Below, piece by piece: positions 37,873 to 49,700 of a stretch of 64,000 nucleotides of DNA. The stretch comes from Melanocharis versteri (lineage: Eukaryota; Chordata; Aves; Passeriformes; Melanocharitidae), in NCBI GenBank assembly GCA_013397845.1, contig VZTG01006291.1:750809-814808 (forward strand), read 5' to 3'. The notes beneath the pieces were generated by a model that saw only the letters and a program-made list of their open reading frames with translations, did not search any database and had not been told where the DNA came from. The stretch's first letter is position 1. Each line of letters opens with the position of its first letter. Both the position numbers and the translations under genes were made by a program.

Positions 37873-40800
37873 AGGGAAGAGTATTAAAATAAAGTATTTT
37901 CTCCTTGCATGTTGATCTGCATTATGGAAAGAAACTTGGAAGCCTTCAGCATGTTATTTTGATGTGTCAGTTATGCACTAAATATATTCTCTCTGGCCAT
38001 AGCAGACTTAAGAAAAATTGTCCAAGTTGAAAGAGATTGTGAGATGGACAGGTGAAGGGTTTGTGTTCAGCTACAACCTGAAGCAAAACAGACATTAGAG
38101 AGGCTGCTGAGGCAGATTGCAGGGAAAGACGGGAAATATATCTGTCAGTTTTGATATAGAGAAGGTGGTGGGTTTGGGGTATTCTTGGCTCACTTCCACA
38201 TCTGACTGTTGCAGTAGAAAAATGAGACTTGGTTGTGCTCACAGAGTATTGGTTTTTTTTCTTTAAAGTCAAGAAAGGTAAGACAAAGCACCCAGGAAGC
38301 TTAGGGAAAAGAAACCTCTTCTCCGTAAAGAAACACACTTCTCAGAGCTGCAAAGTGAGCCAATATTGAAAGTTCCCAACGGCTGAGATCAAGACAAGTG
38401 CCAAAAGTAAAGGTAAGTACAGAAGGAGGGGAGAAATATCAGAATCACTGAGCTCTCAAGATACATGGCTAACACAGAAGGATAAAACCTCTCTACTGGT
38501 AATAGCCAGAATATAAACTATCAATTCCCTATATTAGGCATTTTGCTATTGCAATGCTGAGCCTTTTGTCACTTTTCCCAGCAGCACTGATTATCTGGCA
38601 TATAGAATACCATTATTTACCATATGTCTTCATGGGCTATCATGTCTTCCATGCTGGGTTTAGTGTACCAACCTTCCTGCTGTGTTATTGTGATGTCAAC
38701 TTTAATTACTCTGCTTTTAAATGGTCACTACAGCAAAATGACTTTGCAGTGGATTAGTGTTTAGGAGTATCCACATTCATAGTACATTCTCTGACTGGTG
38801 CATAACATGCATTTGATTCAAACATTTTAAATGTCAGATTTAGGGTTTTTATGTCTAGAAATGAGTATTTTTATGATTTAATCACTAAAGACAGCTATGC
38901 TTTTATAAATATAACTTTATATGTGGAAAATCTCATATTAATGCAAAGAGAACGTCTTGGTCTTAATATCAACTGTTAAATTTTATAACAGTAAATTTAT
39001 AAGCTTACTTAAAGGGACAATCCCTTATAAACAGTTTGGTGAAGAACCACGGACCAGCCCCTTCTGCAAGAGGGTGCACATGTGATAAGTCATGCTTATA
39101 CCTCAGACAAGCCATAAATAAGAATAGCTCTGCATTGATGCTTTTGTTTGAGAAATCCCCAAGACTCATTACAATATAAACTGTGAGTTGTCTTTAGTAC
39201 AGAATTTCCTAGTTTTTCTGGGGAACCAGGCAGTGGAGCTTTTGGAATCTTAAGTGTTTCTTATTGAGTTGCCAAGAGGAAGCTCTGCTGTGATTACTTA
39301 TAATTCAAATATGATCTGCCCACGGCTTTGGCCAAATTCCTTAAGAATAGAAGCAACTGTACCTTGCAGTTCCCCACTGTCTCATTGAGCTATTAGCTCT
39401 ATCTTCCTACTACATTTCGCACTTGGAAGTGCACTTTTAAAAATAACCCCTAGTTCCAATATCATTCTTCAATAAAAGTTTCTTTCATCCTTTTGGGTTC
39501 CTGCCTCAGGAAGGATGGAGAACCCAGTACCATGCATGGGGATAAATCTGGGAGCACAGCAAACAGCAGCAGTAGGAATGAGAGCCAAACACTGCAATTC
39601 CAACCAGAACAATTCTTCCTTCTTACTGCCATAGGAACCTAAAAAGCCCCCTGGAAAGCCTTGGAATTAGGGCTTTCCTGAATAACACACACCTGTGGGT
39701 TATTTGCCTCGTGTTTGGTATTGCTGCAGTAAGTGCAAGGCAGTCACTTGTGTTTGTTCCTTTTTAAAACAAAACTGGAGTTACTTGGGTTCTCAACATG
39801 GAACACAGTAATTCTTTTCTATTTTCTTTAAAGAAAAAAAAGCCTAGTTAAAAGTTTTGTAGGATGATGCCACATTGTTGAAATGCAGAGTATTCCCAGG
39901 TATCTTTATGGCCAAGTTCTCATACTTGGTACAGTGAGCTGAAGCACCACTACTTACGTTTTAAGCAACCCCGAAAAAAAATTTTGACTGCGCTTGGAGT
40001 CTTATAAATGGGTATTTATTTGTCTTCTGCAGTCATCCCTGTTTTGTGTTTCACTGCCAGTAAGAAGCTTAACTTGAAGATAATTCAATAGAGCACTGTG
40101 TCTTAGAGCTCCAGCGACAGGCGTGAAATTGTTTTATCTTTTTTGTTCGCAGTGCGCGGCGCTCGCCGGGCTGGCGCGCAGACCATCTGCTGCTGAGGTA
40201 ACTCTCGGGATACTTGTCAAATTGATTGTGCTCAGCAATGGTGGAGACACAGGAAAAATAGAGTTTCTAATTACGTTTTACCAGGGATCTTGTTTAACTC
40301 TAGGAAGTGGTAATTCAGAAATAAATGGCTTTGGTGGACATCTTAGAATCTTTAATTAACAAATTACTCTATTAACACACACATTGTTTTCCAGGTGAGT
40401 GAGATCATTTGCCCCTGGGGCTTTTTTTCCATATGCCTTCTGTTCCTCCAGCGAAATATGTAACAAATTGAAGTATTCGTTTTGATTACACAAAGCACAT
40501 GGGTATACAATTATATGAAAAGAAAGATGACATTTGTTGCCTGCCTTCCCTAAGGCCCCTACAGGCTTTACCCTTCACTGAAAAAATAAGGCATAAAGTC
40601 ATTAGAGTACATGCTTTTTTTTTGCACATTATATTTTTGGAAGGGTATGTTATTAAAGCAAAAGCCTTTACTAGAAACAATGGGATAATGATTCCTTAAA
40701 AAATATCATTAAAATAATAAGTTTTTCTCGCGGAAGTTTTACATTCTTTCATATGTCAATTGTGTGACCATTTTGGAGCTTTCAGGAATGCATTTATTTA

Positions 40801-43480
40801 ATGTTACCGAATTTATATAACAAATGTATATTAAAATATAATACAAGAAATTAAATATTCATGTAAATATAATCAGTTTACTGCTTAATTTTATTAATCT
40901 TTTTTGCTGGTTATTTTATGCTTTACTAAGCAAGTAATCTACATTTGAATCCCTCTATATGTTTTACAGGAGCAATTTCTGTACTGTGAGACAGTTTCTC
41001 AGCATATACTTGGCTGGTAGGACTAGTTCATTGTGGTCTCAATATTTATTGGAGCATTAAATGAAACATTGGGAGAGAAAGTTAGCTTGCATAACGAAAA
41101 TGAAAACATCCACAAATTATATAAAATCACTAGGGATTTTTTAAAATACATTTTTATGGTGAAACATGCAGAGGAATTTATTTGGAAAGAGTTCAGAAAA
41201 TGAACTTGAAGTAAGTCAGGAGTATGTGAAATAGTTATGAAGAAGATTTTCCTTTGTTTTGTCCTTCATGAGACTTGGATCTAATCCATGTTGAGGTTAT
41301 ATTCTTTTATTCCATATCTTCTGTCTTGGAGACTTTTTTCCTTCTTTCCTTCACCTAGCTGATTAAGACAAGAACTCCTGGATTTACCTAGACCTGGCCT
41401 CTCTCCCACTGCATTTTTCAGATATGTTTTCTGGATATCTTGCAGGAATTCAGCCCGGGGAGCTTGAATGTGACCCAAGCTCTGGTTCCTCATTTCTGCC
41501 ATCTACACGTGGGGATGATGGGTTGTGTCTGGATTCATGATAACAACAAGTGATTCCCTCTATAGATTGTTTTACTGTTGCTGATTAAAAATGAATACAT
41601 AAACCACTGTTTAGATTAAGACAATGAAAAATTTTTGCTAGTTCAGATGTGGAATTTTTAGTAGGCTCTTTCCTATCAATGCCTATTGGAAAGCATGCAG
41701 GTCATCTTTCCAGTTTCAGCAAGAAATCTGCCATCACTAGAGAAGGCTAAGCTAGAAGGCACTGTTACCAAGAAAACATCATGAAGCCACAGACAGGAAA
41801 TTGGACTTATTTTTCGGAACCTAAGCTTTCCATCATGCTTCAGATAAAAGAACATTCCATGCTTTTTCACTGTTTTAAGCAATAGAGGAACGTGCATTTG
41901 TGTGCCTGTGTATGTTTGTGAGCTTTTGTGTTTATATTTGGCTACAGAAAATCTGTTTCTAGCATCAACAGTGTGTTACAAATATTTCACATTTTGCTAT
42001 TCATATTGCAACACCTGCCTCCCCAGTATCTTGCTCTGGGAGGGCAATGATGAGTGCTATCTTCCATATTATTAAAGGATAACATGAGCATTTGCTGGCA
42101 TGTCACTGTAGCAAACAATGACTTGTAGCTCCCTTGAAAATTCACACGCGTTTTATTGCTGCTTGAGAAAATAACACACATCTCCACTGCAGTTCTAGTC
42201 ATTTTCCTGATTGCTAAAGGATTTCCCCTCTATTACCTCTGCATTTTCTGTGTTGCCAGGTGTGAAATGAACAGAATCGTAAAGTAAGGCTGTTTTGGAG
42301 AATAAAAACAACAGCACGGTCTGTGCAGCTGAAATGGCAGCATACTGAAAGTGGAAAAATGCTAGTAACTGTTGGCAATCCAACATACATGACAGATAGT
42401 AGAGTGTGAAAGACCTATTTGCCGATTCTTGCAATTAAAGGCAGTTAAAATATATATTACTGCTTCAGGAAAATATTTCATCTTGTCCTTAAATTTCAGT
42501 ATGTGCTAAAGTCATTCTGAAAGCAATAGGATTGCTACACCTTGCTTAAAAGTAAATAATATTGATATTTAAGTGTTCCTTAAATATGGCTGGGCTGCCA
42601 GGAGCTGACACATTTGCTAGTTGCAATAAGAGTTTCAGCAGTTACAAGATCGTATGTTTGATCCAGTTCCTGGTAAAACCACTCAGACCTTGTTTAATAT
42701 GCCCATTGAACTGAAAAGCCGTTGACTCAGATGAGATGTGGTTGTGGAAGCGAGGTCTGAAACTGGCTTGACCAAAGCTGTTTTGGAGATAGGATGGGGT
42801 ATCTGAGGCTGGGAGGGTAAAAATCACCTAATTACAGAGTGAGGAAAAAAAGAAAGCTGTATGGGGAGCTAGAGGAATGACTTGGATATGCAAAAGTTGT
42901 TTATATATTGAATAATTTGCAGCACAAGGAAAACACTGGGATAGCTCTTACCAAGGACAGTGAAGCTACAGAAGTCTGGGTAAGTGATACAAACATTTCT
43001 GCTGAATGTGTGACTAATGCAGGTCAGTAGCAACAGAGCAGGAGGGGCACTAATGCACCCAAATGGTTCTGACAAGCCTCGCCTGGGACCCCCATCCACC
43101 CTGCCAGGGAGGCTGTCTGAGTTCAGCCCAGGATGCGCCTGCTGTGTCCTGGCAGTAACATCATGAGATGGATGCCTCTCGCTTGAGGTGCTGGTTTCAT
43201 AGACAGCTTAGGTGAGAAAGTGGTGAGTAATGTTCTTTGGCTGGCTCTGCGTGTTCTTGCTGCCTCATGTATGAATGGGATAACACTTTGTTCAGACAAG
43301 GTGCGAACACTTTAAATATATTACAGGCAGCTAGAGTAGGAGAAGAGATTTCATTAAGATTTCTTTTTGAAATACAAGGTGTTAACAAAATAATGCACTT
43401 CTTCTATTAAAAAAAATGTTGCTGAGAAAAATCACTTGTGAAAACCTTAGCTAAAGACAAATTAGAGTGAAAAGCCTAAC
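37873..43480. other. Intergenic, AT-rich
   Basis: No gene recognised apart from the exon-like 45-mer at 40153-40197, listed separately. No transposon structure was found that I can support. Confidence 0.6.
40153..40197 (+). other. Candidate CpG-dense exon (45 nt)
   Basis: A 45-nt GC-rich segment sits between a good acceptor (TTTTATCTTTTTTGTTCGCAG) and a good donor (GAG|GTAACT) in otherwise AT-rich DNA. It is a multiple of three and open in the frame reading CAALAGLARRPSAAE. Its first 29 nt hold seven CpGs, rare in the surrounding desert. No homologue is recognised. It could be an exon of a noncoding transcript, a coding microexon of an unannotated gene, or a chance arrangement. Confidence 0.3.
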
Positions 43481-43496
43481 AACAACAACAACAGAA
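43481..43496. repeat. (AAC)n microsatellite
   Basis: Short AAC/ACA trinucleotide run (five units) at the edge of the GC-richer block that follows. Confidence 0.85.
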
Positions 43497-44160
43497 AGAA
43501 GCATAAGAGCTGAAGCTCTGACTGTTGTTTGGGAGTACATTGAGTGCAGGGAGCTTAGGGTACAGCTGCAGAGGAGCTGCAGGTCCAGGTCTGTATGGGA
43601 CCCTGAGGCAGGAGGCTGAGAACTTCTCACCCTGTGGCCCAGCCAGGTGAGGGACACCCAGGAACTGAGGGCTTGGGGGGAAGAGCAAGACTTATGCCTG
43701 CCTGGACTATGAGGGGATAAAAGCCCAAGTGGGCCTTTTGTTGTGGGTCTCTCCTCAGAGGCACTAGCTCAGGCTGTTATTTAGTTATTTAGTTATTGCA
43801 CCAAGATTTAATTATTTTAAGGATTGGGATGTCCGGGACTTTGCTAAAGGAAACCTGGTCTGGCTGTGAGTGGGGTGTGCAGGGAGTTGAGCAAGGTCCC
43901 TGTTGGGTCCCTGGGGCCAATGCTGTGAAGGGGCTCTGGTGCCAGCAGTGAAGGTCTCTAGCGTTGGGAGTGTGACTGCCAGAGTGCCTCCTGAGTGGTC
44001 AGACCGGGAAGTTTCCTTTTACAAAGTTTTAGATTTATAATCCCGGTAGGAATCACCTTGATCTGTGTTCACTTAACCGGACCCTGCGGGCCATTGCCAG
44101 AGCTTTTGGCATGGGTGAGCCATGGGTGAGCTGGGTGAGCTTTTGCCATGGCTCAGCATG
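43497..44160. other. GC-richer block, possibly LTR-derived, unclassified
   Basis: About 660 bp of moderately GC-rich DNA contrasting with AT-rich flanks. It includes a TATA-like GGATAAAAGCC near 43706, followed downstream by a GGGTCTCTCCTCAGAGG stretch, then a triple TTATTTAG-type repeat (43778-43798). The order is reminiscent of a retroviral LTR or of LTR plus leader, but I could not find matching TG/CA termini, a target-site duplication or AATAAA. The identity is therefore left open. Confidence 0.3.
44100..44151. repeat. Nested short tandem/direct repeat
   Basis: Three copies of a TGGGTGAGC core (44112-44140) are bracketed by near-identical 15-mers GAGCTTTTGGCATGG and GAGCTTTTGCCATGG. A local duplication, at the right edge of the unclassified GC-richer block. 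Confidence 0.75.
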
Positions 44161-44210
44161 GCCATCCTCACTCTCTGGGTCATAGAATAAGGACAGATTG
44201 AGAAAAAGGG

Positions 44211-44224
44211 GAGAGAGAGAGAGA
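44211..44224. repeat. (GA)7 microsatellite
   Basis: Seven GA units after an A/G-rich run. Confidence 0.85.
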
Positions 44225-44638
44225 AAGAACTGGGGAGCATTTGTTGTTTATTCCAGTCAAAGCACTAGAAAGAGATTAGCTGGTCTAAAGTGTAATAATT
44301 AAAGTTTTGTGTATTGCTCTTTAAGCACAAGAATTTCCTGGATTCACAACCTCTTTAGTAAGTGGCAAGCTACAGGCAACGCCTTTTACTCGTTTAGTCT
44401 TCTTTCCCATCTTAGGGGAGAGGAATAAGGAGTTGATGAGCAGCACCTGGGACACCTTTGTCTAGACAGGACTGTTTGGTTTTTATGGGTGAGACTTTTT
44501 CAGGGTCTGTGTGTGTACAGTTCCTAATGCAACAGAAACATCTTTTTTGATGTAGAACCAACACAGAGAAATAACATTTAATTATAACCCATTATGATTT
44601 ATAGCCTCTGAAGGGGAAAAAATGAATTCCAGAAGCTT

Positions 44639-44643
44639 ATTGG
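44639..44643. repeat. Target-site duplication, left (ATTGG)
   Basis: ATTGG directly abuts the TG of the LTR and is repeated exactly at 45153-45157 after the terminal CA. A 5-bp duplication is characteristic of class III (ERVL) and some class I integrations. Confidence 0.9.
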
Positions 44644-44854
44644 TGTCCTAGGTTAAAAATAGGTTTATTCTATTACCATCTCCACAACCGTTGAAACAGC
44701 TGTTAAACTGTTAAAACACTGTTATCTCCTGCTATCCGGGGGCCCATTATCTCTGCTAATGGGCCATTAAGAACTCACCACATGACTCATGAGTCATCTC
44801 AATCCCATTGTAAGAGGCTCCACCCAGGGGGGAGGAGCCAAGCATTCCCACCTG

Positions 44855-44863
44855 AATATAAGG
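44855..44863 (+). promoter_or_regulatory. TATA-like box of the 509-bp solo LTR
   Basis: AATATAAGG, about 210 nt into the LTR. Predicted transcription start would be about 25-30 nt downstream. Position within the LTR supports the + orientation. Confidence 0.6.
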
Positions 44864-45063
44864 TGGACTCTGAGACACACCAGCTAGCTCCTGCTCCTGG
44901 ATATCCAGAGGTCAAGAGCTTTTCACTGGACTATTAGGATTTTTCCTTCTACCCGATCAGCGCTTCAGAGAACCATTTTCATCTGGACTGCTACCAACCA
45001 CCCTGAACAGGGTGCCAGGTTGTATTCCTGACTCTGTCAGTGGGTACTGTTGTTATTTATATT

Positions 45064-45069
45064 AATAAA
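45064..45069 (+). promoter_or_regulatory. Poly(A) signal of the 509-bp solo LTR
   Basis: AATAAA in ATTAATAAAGAACTG, about 85 nt before the LTR end, placed as expected for the R/U5 boundary. Confidence 0.7.
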
Positions 45070-45152
45070 GAACTGTTATTCTTTTTCCTCATATCATTGC
45101 CTAAAAGCTCCTCAATTCCAGAATTATACTCCTGTCTTTTCAAACCAAGACA

Positions 45153-45157
45153 ATTGG
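45153..45157. repeat. Target-site duplication, right (ATTGG)
   Basis: Exact partner of 44639-44643. Confidence 0.9.
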
Positions 45158-46460
45158 TAAGGGAGGTCAGGCAAGGAGGAAGCTGAAGGAAAAAGCTGTC
45201 AGTTATCCCTTATTGTCTTTTGGGGAGATTCTTGAAGTATTTGTAATCTTCTGCCTTAGAAGGAAAGCAAAATGATCTCTTTCTTCTTATGAGGTCTGGA
45301 ATAGACACCTATTTAACATGTTGTCCCATTAAGAGGATAAGTAGAGCATAAACATCTGTGCAGGCAAATGGAAGACAGGAATTTCTAGTAAGACTTTGGT
45401 TTGCTGGTGTTTGTTTTTCTTTGTGCCTTTGCATTTGAATTGGTTTTAACAGAACACCTTTAATTCTTCCACTGTAAATGTACTAGAGAGCACACAAGGG
45501 TAATGAAGTTTTGGGTGCTTTATAGTCCTTTTGGTAGGTGCAAAACAGTGTTTTGGACCTTTTCACCATCATGGGTTTCTTGTTTCCTGATGTCATCCTC
45601 AGTTGTGATTTATCCTTTAACAGGCTATTCTGAGGCTGTGATCGAGCTTAACGTTGAATTTGATGCCCTGTGTTGTCCTGATGGCTTTTTTTTGAGCACA
45701 GGCAGCCTTCTGGCGACCATGAACGTAGATTCTGCTCTTTGTTACCATCTCCATTTAGGTGCTGTGCTCTTGGCATGTGAGCACCAGCAGATGCCATCAA
45801 GTCTAAAGTGGTATTTGGCGCCTGTGTGCAAGTGCCCTTAAGAGGAGGGACTTTCTATAGAAGAGCCACAGCTCACAAACTGCCCATCTAAACTCATTTT
45901 GCTTGGCACTGAGCAAACTGGCTCCATCCCAGGCAAGCAGGCGCTGTGCCATCGCAGCAGATGGGGCTGAGGGAGAGGACCACTCAGGGAACCTTGTCCA
46001 ACCATGGAGTGCATGTGTCTGAGGGCAGGGTTTCCAGCCAGCAGCCTCAGAATGGTCCCTGTCCTCAGCTCCCAGCTCCAGTTTGAACGGCTCAGGGATA
46101 GATTTTAAGATGTCAGTCCTAGTTTTAAAATGTGCTGTAGTTATACTGCTCTTGACAAAATTATTTCAGCCCGAATGGTGCAGTTATGCAGAAGGGCCTG
46201 AGAATTGCAACCAACAGACTCACAGAATTATGATCTTAATATTTGTGTGATACCATAACCAGTATGCTCTGTTTAATATTTTGTAGCATATTCTCCACAG
46301 TAAGTTACCTAAAAAAAGTTCGAAACTGTCTCACACAGGCGGTAAAAAATCACAAGCTAAATGCAGGGGTTGTTATAACCATTTCAAAATAGGTGCAAAT
46401 ATATGCACCCGAGTTTGTTTGTGGCACTGGTAGAAAAGGCAGTGTTCAAAATTAAAACAA
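45158..46460. other. Intergenic between two solo LTRs
   Basis: No gene recognised. An open frame of 112 codons at 45503-45841 has no recognisable domains and no retroviral features; I regard it as chance. Confidence 0.6.
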
Positions 46461-46466
46461 TATTGT
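46461..46466. repeat. Target-site duplication, left (TATTGT)
   Basis: TATTGT abuts the TG of the LTR and recurs exactly at 46742-46747. Six-base duplications are typical of class II (alpha/beta-retrovirus-like, ERVK) integrations. Confidence 0.85.
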
Positions 46467-46646
46467 TGTGGACGTGCAGTCCTAAGAATTTTCTCCTCAC
46501 GAACCGTGTAGGAAAACAAAGATAAACTGGAATATTTTTACTCTCTTTCTGATCTTATGTTTTGCTAACTGGAGCTGTAAGGCTTCAGCCAATCACCCTG
46601 GGGGGTGGGATGACACAGTCCAATCACTATTATGTATATATCTCTG

Positions 46647-46654
46647 TATAAAAA
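46647..46654 (+). promoter_or_regulatory. TATA box of the 275-bp solo LTR
   Basis: Canonical TATAAAAA, preceded by two CCAATCA-type motifs about 25-60 nt upstream. Confidence 0.7.
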
Positions 46655-46665
46655 GTTAGAATCAA

Positions 46666-46671
46666 AATAAA
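46666..46671 (+). promoter_or_regulatory. Poly(A) signal of the 275-bp solo LTR
   Basis: AATAAA 12 nt after the TATA box. The close spacing implies a very short R region, as in class II avian LTRs. Confidence 0.7.
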
Positions 46672-46741
46672 ATCTGTCACACTTCTGCTTTCTACACTGC
46701 TTGGCGTGGTTCTTGGCTCCTTACTGCCGCAAACAGAGACA

Positions 46742-46747
46742 TATTGT
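46742..46747. repeat. Target-site duplication, right (TATTGT)
   Basis: Exact partner of 46461-46466. Confidence 0.85.
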
Positions 46748-49700
46748 AATCCATAAATACCTGTTTGTTTCTTACACTGGTCACAACAATGGTATGTAGT
46801 AAGTAGAATAACCATAATTTTTTTTTTTTAAGTTTTATTCTACAGAGTTTTCTTGAAAGATAGAAATACTTGGGTTCTGACTGATATGGTTTTTTTATCT
46901 GTTTTGTTTGGTGTTTTCTTTTAATCGGCTCCCAAATGAGAACTTCATTTGGGATGATGCAAAGAGCTTAAATACTAATTTTTCCTCTCTCAGCAGGTGG
47001 GAGGAGATTTTATATCCATAAAGTTGTATAACACAGAAGTAACTGCCCTGAAAGTAATAAAATTAGTTACTAGAAATAGTAAAATTAAGTATAAATATAT
47101 AGGCTTAAGAGGAGGCTTTGCAATTACTATAACATACTGTTGACTCGTGCCTGGTGTCAGTCTCTGCCAATAACTCCAGGGAGCAATTTGGGGTGTCCTG
47201 TTGCTGGCAGTGGCATGGGCTCATCCTGTGTGTCCCCAACACTGTCCCTGCAGCCTCTGCCACTTCCATGTGCTAGAAAAGCACGGCTGTGCAGGTCTCA
47301 CACTATAGGTAGTTTTCAGGAAAACGTATCAGATGGAAACAGTAATTCTATTTTGGGACCAGTGGGGTGCTGAGGAGACCTTAGATCTTGTTTGGTTGGT
47401 GTCACTTGGCTTAATTCAGCCATTTCATATTGCAGTGTAGGCAAGTCTCTGAGGCTGATTGTATTGGAGGTACATAGGGCTTGGAATGAGGTTTTCAAAA
47501 ATCCCCATATGATCTGTTCAGGCAGCAGAGATCAACATCCTAATACCTTCAGACACTTGGCTTATTTTTTTTCTCTTCAGGGCAAAAGGATTTCAAATAT
47601 TATCCCAAGCCTCTGGCTACCTGTCAGAAAATACTTTCCTTGGGAAATACAGAACAAAACCAAACTTGAACAAAACTGCTGAATTTAGTTTCAGCTTTGG
47701 GATTCACTACAATACCCCTTACACAGGTCTTGCGTCTTGTGTAGTACAGAACCATTGATAACAACAGCAAGGCATTAACTGGGGATCTGTTTTCCTCTAA
47801 TACTGGAAAGAAAGGGGAAAGCTGAGACCAGTTAGGGCAAAGAATACAATCCCAGCTAAAAAAAACCTCTCCCGTTTTAATAATACTTTGATTTAAATGC
47901 ATTGCAATATAGCAGTATTTCTTGTAGCTGGAGAGCACCAACACACTGCATAAGCCTTGCTGACTGAATGGTAATTAATGCCCATTCATAGAAATATATT
48001 GATAATATGTTTAGCTTTCATAGTGAGAGCTAGCATATTATTTTAGGATGGGGATTTTTTTTTGGCCTTCAGAGTGGTGCTGCATATTGAGGTTTTATTT
48101 CCCTCAGCTATTCCATTACCAGAATGAAATGCCACCAGTTAATAGGATGGCAGAGTAAATGTCACAAGCTGAAGGGACCACAGGAATGTGTATTTGCTAC
48201 ATGTAGAAGCCGTACTTTATTACAGCGCAATGTGGAATTTATGAGCATTGCTATAATATTCTAGATATGCCTCTCTGGTAATATCTGATATATATCAGTG
48301 CTTAAAGTCAGGATACTGCAAAATCAGCTCCCTCTTGCTCTCTGTACCTTTCCTAGATGCTCTGGAGCTATATAGTCCCAGTAATGCACTGTCAACTAAA
48401 GCAGGTAAAACCAGCCCCTGCATATTATTTATTGGTCTGTGAATGCAGATTGCAAACACACTTTATTACCTGCTAATTTACCACCCGCTGGCTGAAGGAT
48501 GGCCAAAGTCTACTATTTGTTTTATAGGAATTCATTATGCCATTAACCTTTCACTTCTGTAGGCCATGAGCAAGAATTTCCTCAGTTAAATCACTCCTGT
48601 AATAATGCTCTACAAATGAAAACAATGATTTATTGCACCTCACAAAGTCTAATAAACATAAATTATATCCTAATGCTCTGCGCGTTGCAGATGATTGTGT
48701 GCACTAGTTACTCTTTCCAAAGACTGTTCTGTTCTCCTCTGAAACATGTTAAGTAAGAATCATGCCCATTTTGGTGTTTGAGGTAACATTTTCACATCTT
48801 GCATTGTAATAACAGGGACATGATAGAAAATGATGTGGCTTCTGTATTTAGTTATTTTTTGTAAGGAGGAAGTAGGAAAAGAAATGGTAAGGGAACAAAC
48901 AGCAGTTTTCCCCTCTCCTATCAGCTATTACTGCTCTTCTGTGTGGATGGCAGTGAAGGCACGAGACATAGTCCAAGGGTGATCCAAACAGACTTTTTAT
49001 ATCCCCTCTTCTCCCAAAGCAAAACTTTCTGCAAATTTTCTGGGGTTTCAATAGATGTTTTGTGACAGAGTACCTCTGCAGTGAGTGCAGCATGACACTC
49101 TATCACTTCTGTATTTTCTGCACTTTTCTGATAGCCGAAAAAATCTCTCCTACCCATTTCAAGCATTGCCAATTAAAAAAAAAATCCTTCACAGTATGTG
49201 ACATTCACCTTGATACCAGTGACATTCAGAGAGCCTGCTGATTTTTAAGCTAGTGATTAAGAACTGTCTGAAATAGTTTCACACATGGTTTGTAAATCCT
49301 CAGTCAGAGCTTTTCCATCAGTGCTGCTGTGAAATATTTCTCCTTGGCTTTGCAGATGTATTAACAAATTCCTTTGCAGGAACTTTCTGTCTTGAAAATG
49401 AAATAATCTCTTCTTGTAAACATGTATTTTCTACAAATACAGGAGCTGCTAGCCGATGACTATAATGAAGCACAATTTTGCACTAGATAGAGGTTAACTT
49501 AGAACATGACCAAAGTAAACTAAAAATCCTGGAGTTTTCCCCCTCAGAAAATTCAGTAGTCCCTTGTGCTTAGAGCATGAAATACAAAGGTGTAGATGAT
49601 CTGATCAGACTGGCAACATCTATTTACACAATTTCAGTTCATCACATAAAGGAGCAATCGACAGGGTAGTCTCTCCTGTTTAATAAATGCTGTATGTCTG

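Larger units (their letters stand above)
44644..45152 (+). mobile_element. Solo LTR of an endogenous retrovirus (509 bp)
   Basis: The element begins TGTCCTAGGTT and ends AACCAAGACA. The termini are near-perfect inverted repeats, and the whole is bounded by exact 5-bp ATTGG duplications. Internal order is as expected for U3-R-U5 on the + strand: a TATA-type box AATATAAGG at 44855-44863, then AATAAA at 45064-45069, then a short U5. No internal retroviral sequence flanks either side, so this is a solo LTR left by recombination between the two LTRs of a provirus. The 5-bp duplication suggests an ERVL-like family; the name cannot be fixed without a repeat library. The exact duplications and clear termini suggest a fairly young insertion. 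Confidence 0.93.
46467..46741 (+). mobile_element. Short solo LTR of an endogenous retrovirus (275 bp)
   Basis: Starts TGTGGACGTG and ends AAACAGAGACA, with exact 6-bp TATTGT duplications outside. Internal order: CCAATCA-type boxes at about 46589 and 46620, TATAAAAA at 46647-46654, AATAAA at 46666-46671 only 12 nt later, then about 70 nt of U5. The compact layout, small size and 6-bp duplication resemble class II (alpha/beta-retrovirus-like) avian LTRs. No internal viral sequence is adjacent, so it is a solo LTR. Family name not assigned. Confidence 0.88.

Noticed and set aside
39000..39490. AATAAA with a C/T-rich downstream stretch, considered as another LTR
   Set aside because: No TATA box at the right distance, no TG/CA termini and no duplicated flanks found.
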